9,984 bases of DNA from a bacterium (GTDB taxonomy: Bacteria; Patescibacteriota; Microgenomatia; Daviesbacterales; UBA10151). The stretch is taken from NCBI GenBank assembly GCA_027364775.1, contig DAHXOS010000049.1, forward strand, positions 1 through 9,984. Direction: 5' to 3'. How positions within the stretch are numbered: the first letter of the stretch is position 1; each line of letters begins with the position of its first letter. The notes under the pieces are model-generated. The model was not told the DNA's origin. It saw only the letters and a program-made list of their open reading frames with translations, and ran no database searches. Position numbers and translations under genes: made by a program. Below are positions 7,627-9,984 of this stretch, one piece after another.

Positions 7627-7655
7627 TTGACAACTGTTTTCACGGCGTATATAGT
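7627..7655 (+). promoter_or_regulatory. Strong promoter of rpmA-parB
   Basis: -35 TTGACA is a perfect consensus (7627-7632) and begins at the base after the rplU stop. A 17-base spacer and -10 TATAGT (7650-7655, five of six) follow. Transcription should start near 7662, giving a leader of about 59 bases before rpmA. It is the best sigma-70 promoter in the window. Confidence 0.8.
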
Positions 7656-7703
7656 ATGAACAATAGACATGTGTTTTTAAAAACTATTTATTGATTAGGA
7701 GTT

Positions 7704-7710
7704 AAGGAGG
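7704..7710 (+). promoter_or_regulatory. Strong Shine-Dalgarno sequence of rpmA
   Basis: AAGGAGG stands 10 bases before the ATG at 7721. It is the only extended match to the anti-Shine-Dalgarno sequence ahead of a gene start in this window, and it confirms the rpmA start. Confidence 0.85.
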
Positions 7711-7720
7711 CTCTTTCCAA

Positions 7721-7966
7721 ATGGCACATACAAAAGCAGGTGGTACAACAAAGAAAAATAGAGATTCAATATCAAAAAGACTTGGTGTCAAAAAATATGG
7801 CGGGGAAGCTGTAATTAATGGCAATATTATTATTAGGCAAAAAGGGAATAAATATCATCCAGGCAAAGGTACAAAAGAGGGTAATGATTTTACGATTTAT
7901 GCAGTTGAATCTGGCAAGGTTGAATTCAAAAAGAAACTAGGTAAAACAGTTATTAATATTGTTTAA
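7721..7966 (+). CDS. rpmA: 50S ribosomal protein L27
   Basis: L27 reaches the peptidyl-transferase centre of the large subunit with its N-terminus. The 81 residues follow the family throughout: MAHTKAGGTTKKNRDSISKRLGVKKYGGE, then IIIRQKGNKYHPGKG and DFTIYAVESGKVEFKKK. The N-terminus is directly MAHTKAGG, so no cleavable leader of the Firmicutes type is present. Length is near the usual 84-95 residues, with a shortened C-terminus. Unlike its neighbours, it has a strong Shine-Dalgarno sequence and a leader of about 59 bases, pointing to conventional and high expression. parB begins 5 bases after its stop codon and should share the transcript. Confidence 0.97.
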   Translation: MAHTKAGGTTKKNRDSISKRLGVKKYGGEAVINGNIIIRQKGNKYHPGKGTKEGNDFTIYAVESGKVEFKKKLGKTVINIV

Positions 7967-7971
7967 AATTA

Positions 7972-8844
7972 ATGGATAGTACCGACGAAAGAATCTTTGA
8001 GTTAGACATTAACTTACTTCAAGCTAATCCTTTGCAGCCTCGTGGTTTAATTACACCAGAGTCCTTAGCCGAACTTGCTGAGTCAATCAGGGAGCATGGC
8101 ATTTTAGAACCAATTGTGGTTGCTAAAACACCTGCAGGTTTTCAGATTATTGCCGGTGAAAGAAGATGGAGAGCATCAAAGTTGGTTGGTTTGCCAAAAG
8201 TCCCTGTTATTATCCGTGAGACAACTCCTCAGGGGATGTTGGAAATGGCAATTGTTGAGAATGTTCAAAGAGTTGATTTAAATCCCTTAGAAAGGGCCCA
8301 AGCTTATAAGAGACTAATGGATGAATTTAATTTAACTAATGCAGAGATTGCTCAAAGAGTATCTAAATCCCCATCTTATATTTCAAACACTATTAGGTTG
8401 CTTACCTTACCTGATGCATTAAAGGATGCCTTAATGTCTGGTCAAACTACAGAAGGTCATGTTAGGGCACTAGCAGCTTTAGAAGATCCGCATTTAATTA
8501 TTGAAGGTTATAAAGAAGTTTTAAGAAGGAGTCTATCAGTGCGTGGTACAGAAGATTTGGTTAGAAAGATGAGAGCTAGGGTAGGTATGGGTCCTAAAAA
8601 GGGTTCAACCCCTCAGCTAATGAGGATTGTTAGTGAAGATATTGACCGGATTGAAGAGGGTTTAAAGCGTCTGATTGCTGGTGGTAATGGTACAGATAAG
8701 GCTAGAGTTAAATATTCTTTAACTGGCACTACTGCAAAGCTAGAGATCCGTTTGGATGGTAAGCCGGAGGAGACAAATTCTAAAATTGAAGATATTTATA
8801 GAGCAATTACTGCTTACTACTCTCAAAATCAAAATTACGATTAA
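7972..8844 (+). CDS. parB: ParB-family chromosome partitioning protein
   Basis: ParB is a CTP-dependent DNA clamp that loads at parS sites and works with the ATPase ParA to segregate the chromosome origin. The 290-residue protein has the standard order. The N-terminal CTP-binding domain has NPLQPR (19-24), GERRWRA (62-68) and ENVQR (96-100, leading into DLNPLE). A helix-turn-helix at about 121-143 (LTNAEIAQRVSKSPSYISNTIRLL) follows, then a linker and a short C-terminal dimerisation region. These conserved motifs indicate an active clamp. Noc and plasmid ParB are alternatives but less likely beside ribosomal genes. No parA gene and no full parS site (TGTTTCACGTGAAACA) is in the window. The ATG is 5 bases after rpmA and has no Shine-Dalgarno sequence, so translation probably depends on ribosomes leaving rpmA. 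Its stop interlocks with that of lepB. Confidence 0.93.
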   Translation: MDSTDERIFELDINLLQANPLQPRGLITPESLAELAESIREHGILEPIVVAKTPAGFQIIAGERRWRASKLVGLPKVPVIIRETTPQGMLEMAIVENVQRVDLNPLERAQAYKRLMDEFNLTNAEIAQRVSKSPSYISNTIRLLTLPDALKDALMSGQTTEGHVRALAALEDPHLIIEGYKEVLRRSLSVRGTEDLVRKMRARVGMGPKKGSTPQLMRIVSEDIDRIEEGLKRLIAGGNGTDKARVKYSLTGTTAKLEIRLDGKPEETNSKIEDIYRAITAYYSQNQNYD

Positions 8845-9434
8845 TTTTTTATCTCATATTGAGCAGGATAAAATCCGATTTTTTCACTAGGCCAATAACG
8901 GAAAAAAACTATACCTTTAATTTCATCCCGGGTTACAAAACCCCATTCTCTGGAGTCAGAGGACACGTTGCGGTTATCTCCTAATACAAAATAATTATTT
9001 TTAGGCAATGTTAATTCCTGATTTTCGGAAATATATAATCCAGGTTGGGTATATTTGTTATTTTTAAGGTAAGGCTCATCCAAGGCTTTGTTATTTAAGT
9101 AAACAATTCCTTCAGAAATTCTAATTTTATCACCAGGTAGACCAATAACTCTTTTAATATAATCATCACTTTTATCTTTTTTCTTAAAAACTATAATTTC
9201 TCCTCTTTTATATTCATTAAATTTTTGAGTTATTTTATCTGTAATTATGTAATCGCCGTCATTAAAATTAGGATACATCGATAAACCTGAAACCTTATGA
9301 GGTTGGGCTATTTGCCAATAAATAATTGAGCCAATTGCAGCAAAAACTATTAATAGTTCAAAAAATTCAATTAAATGATCTTTTAATGTTGGTTGTCCTG
9401 ATTGATCTTCAAAAGAAGAAAAATTATTATCCAT
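8841..9434 (-). CDS. lepB: Type I signal peptidase
   Basis: This membrane serine protease removes signal peptides from exported proteins on the outer face of the membrane. In its 197 residues, a short cytoplasmic N-terminus precedes one membrane helix (about 21-43), then the catalytic domain. The conserved boxes are in order: SGLSMYPN with nucleophile Ser52; RGEIIVF (77-83); YIKRVIGLPGD with general-base Lys94; and GDNRNVSSDSREWG (152-165). A single N-terminal helix and modest length match the Gram-positive-like form rather than the longer E. coli form. The ATG at 9434 lies 10 bases from the -10 box and has no Shine-Dalgarno sequence. The gene converges on parB; the two stop codons share the bases TTAA at 8841-8844, and no terminator is visible between them. 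Confidence 0.96.
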   Translation of the reverse strand: MDNNFSSFEDQSGQPTLKDHLIEFFELLIVFAAIGSIIYWQIAQPHKVSGLSMYPNFNDGDYIITDKITQKFNEYKRGEIIVFKKKDKSDDYIKRVIGLPGDKIRISEGIVYLNNKALDEPYLKNNKYTQPGLYISENQELTLPKNNYFVLGDNRNVSSDSREWGFVTRDEIKGIVFFRYWPSEKIGFYPAQYEIKN

Positions 9435-9444
9435 AAACTAAGAC

Positions 9445-9473
9445 ATTATCTCAAGCTAGATTAGAGTATGCAA
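9445..9473 (-). promoter_or_regulatory. Promoter of lepB (near-leaderless)
   Basis: On the minus strand: -35 TTGCAT (9468-9473), a 17-base spacer, -10 GATAAT (9445-9450, five of six consensus bases). The ATG follows after 10 bases, which predicts a leader of about three bases. Confidence 0.55.
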
Positions 9474-9496
9474 TAGGCACAGATTAGTAATATAAT
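9468..9496 (+). promoter_or_regulatory. Probable promoter of tRNA-Val
   Basis: A perfect -10 box TATAAT lies at 9491-9496, about 30 bases before the tRNA. The hexamer 17 bases upstream, ATGCAA (9468-9473), matches the -35 consensus at only three of six positions. It is the same six bases that serve as the lepB -35 on the opposite strand. Predicted transcription start is near 9503. Confidence 0.5.
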
Positions 9497-9507
9497 TAAC
9501 TCCGTTT

Positions 9508-9525
9508 ATTACTTTTAAAAGTAAT
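9508..9525. repeat. Perfect 18-base palindrome abutting the tRNA 5' end
   Basis: ATTACTTTTAAAAGTAAT equals its own reverse complement across all 18 bases and ends at the base before tRNA position 1. It would lie within the tRNA precursor leader, where it could form a hairpin next to the RNase P cut site, or it could be a protein-binding site on the DNA. Confidence 0.6.
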
Positions 9526-9597
9526 GACCACTTAGCTCAGTGGTAGAGCGCTGCATTCACATTGCAGATGTCGGGGGTTCAAATCCCTCAGTGGTCA
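9526..9597 (+). tRNA. tRNA-Val (anticodon CAC)
   Basis: A full cloverleaf can be drawn by hand. The acceptor stem pairs GACCACT with AGTGGTC (7 bp) and has discriminator A. The D stem is GCTC/GAGC around loop AGTGGTA. The anticodon stem is CTGCA/TGCAG around loop TTCACAT, giving anticodon CAC, which reads the valine codon GTG. The variable loop is 5 bases. The T stem is GGGGG/CCCTC with one G-U pair, around loop TTCAAAT. The gene is 72 bases, and the 3' CCA is not encoded (ACTT follows), so a CCA-adding enzyme is required. It is transcribed divergently from lepB and towards the flippase gene. Confidence 0.96.
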
Positions 9598-9646
9598 CTT
9601 GATCTAAAGAAACCGCAAGATATTTTTTGTTAAACTAAACTAAATA

Positions 9647-9984
9647 ATGGCTAAAATTCTGAAAAATACCTCATATCTTTTAATAGCTCAAATTTTTACA
9701 AAGTTAATTTCATTCTTTTATGTATTATATATAGCCAGAGTATTAGGTGTTAATAATTTTGGAATTTATAGTTTGGCTCTTTCTTATTTTTCATTAATGA
9801 CAACCATTACTGACTTGGGTTTTACAAGGTATTTGACAAGAGAAATTTCCATAGAAAAAGCTAATGCATTAAAAATTTTTCCCACAGTATTATTTTTTAG
9901 ATTTTTAGTTAGTGTAATTGTATTTTTATTTTTTTCATTCTTTGTTTTTAAATTGGACAGAGATATATCAAGAAGTGCTTATAC
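9647..9984 (+). CDS. Polysaccharide flippase (Wzx/RfbX-like), N-terminal part; 3' end outside window
   Basis: The frame is open from the ATG at 9647 to the window edge (112 complete codons). It encodes a very hydrophobic N-terminus typical of the MATE/MOP-type polysaccharide transporters (Polysacc_synt family). The visible opening, MAKILKNTSYLLIAQIFTKLISFFY then IARVLGVNNFGIYSLALSYFSLMTTITDLGF and TRYLTREIS, follows the family pattern 'N..(x)..R.LG...FG.Y.....' closely. Three hydrophobic segments are visible. Members move lipid-linked sugar repeat units to the outer face of the membrane for cell-surface polysaccharide or S-layer glycans. MurJ is a related but less likely alternative. There is no Shine-Dalgarno sequence. 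A weak -35/-10 pair (TTGATC at 9599, TATTTT at 9621, 16-base spacing) may drive it, or it may be read through from the tRNA. Confidence 0.85.
   Translation, partial: MAKILKNTSYLLIAQIFTKLISFFYVLYIARVLGVNNFGIYSLALSYFSLMTTITDLGFTRYLTREISIEKANALKIFPTVLFFRFLVSVIVFLFFSFFVFKLDRDISRSAY

Noticed and set aside
7635..7650. A parS-like half site (TGTTTTCACG) upstream of rpmA-parB.
   Set aside because: Only one half resembles the parS consensus, and that needs an extra T. The other half does not match, so it is not a parS palindrome.
9598..9628. Possible terminator after tRNA-Val (CTTG/CAAG before a T run).
   Set aside because: The stem has only 4 bp with a 14-base loop, and the T run does not follow it directly.

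Overview
The window is an AT-rich, gene-dense stretch of bacterial chromosome. No mobile element, CRISPR array or phage gene is visible. The genes are compact, many start without a Shine-Dalgarno sequence, and the isoleucyl-tRNA synthetase is an unusual lineage-type enzyme. Together these suggest a Candidate Phyla Radiation (Patescibacteria) genome, perhaps of the Microgenomates group. That placement is inferred from style and recalled family resemblance, not from a search.

Layout. (1) 1-380: the 3' end of ftsZ, with its conserved C-terminal peptide, closed by a clean intrinsic terminator. (2) 381-1323: a 5'-truncated fragment of a probable secreted protein (+ strand) abutting, end to end, a small membrane-anchored protein of unknown function (- strand). 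(3) 1386-5365: ileS, transcribed from a promoter placed so that the mRNA would be essentially leaderless, with a rodA/ftsW-type SEDS gene overlapping its stop codon by one base. (4) 5366-7185: a full-length ABC exporter with its own promoter. (5) 7230-8844: rplU, then rpmA and parB. rpmA has the strongest promoter and the only strong Shine-Dalgarno sequence in the window, and parB follows it after 5 bases. (6) 8841-9434: lepB (type I signal peptidase) on the minus strand, its stop codon interlocked with that of parB in one TTAA. (7) 9468-9984: a tRNA-Val(CAC) gene divergent from lepB, then the 5' part of a polysaccharide flippase that runs off the window.

The genes are mostly housekeeping: division (FtsZ), wall growth (RodA/FtsW), envelope export (ABC exporter, LepB, flippase), translation (IleRS, L21, L27, tRNA-Val) and chromosome segregation (ParB). 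Two observations stand out. The IleRS carries GVHH where class I synthetases have HIGH, that is, positions 1 and 3 are swapped; this variant has been linked to extreme mupirocin resistance in another bacterium. In addition, five genes share one promoter geometry: a TTG-type -35, exactly 17 bases, then a -10 ending only 6-11 bases before the ATG, with no Shine-Dalgarno sequence, which predicts leaderless or near-leaderless mRNAs. I found no convincing new multi-gene system.
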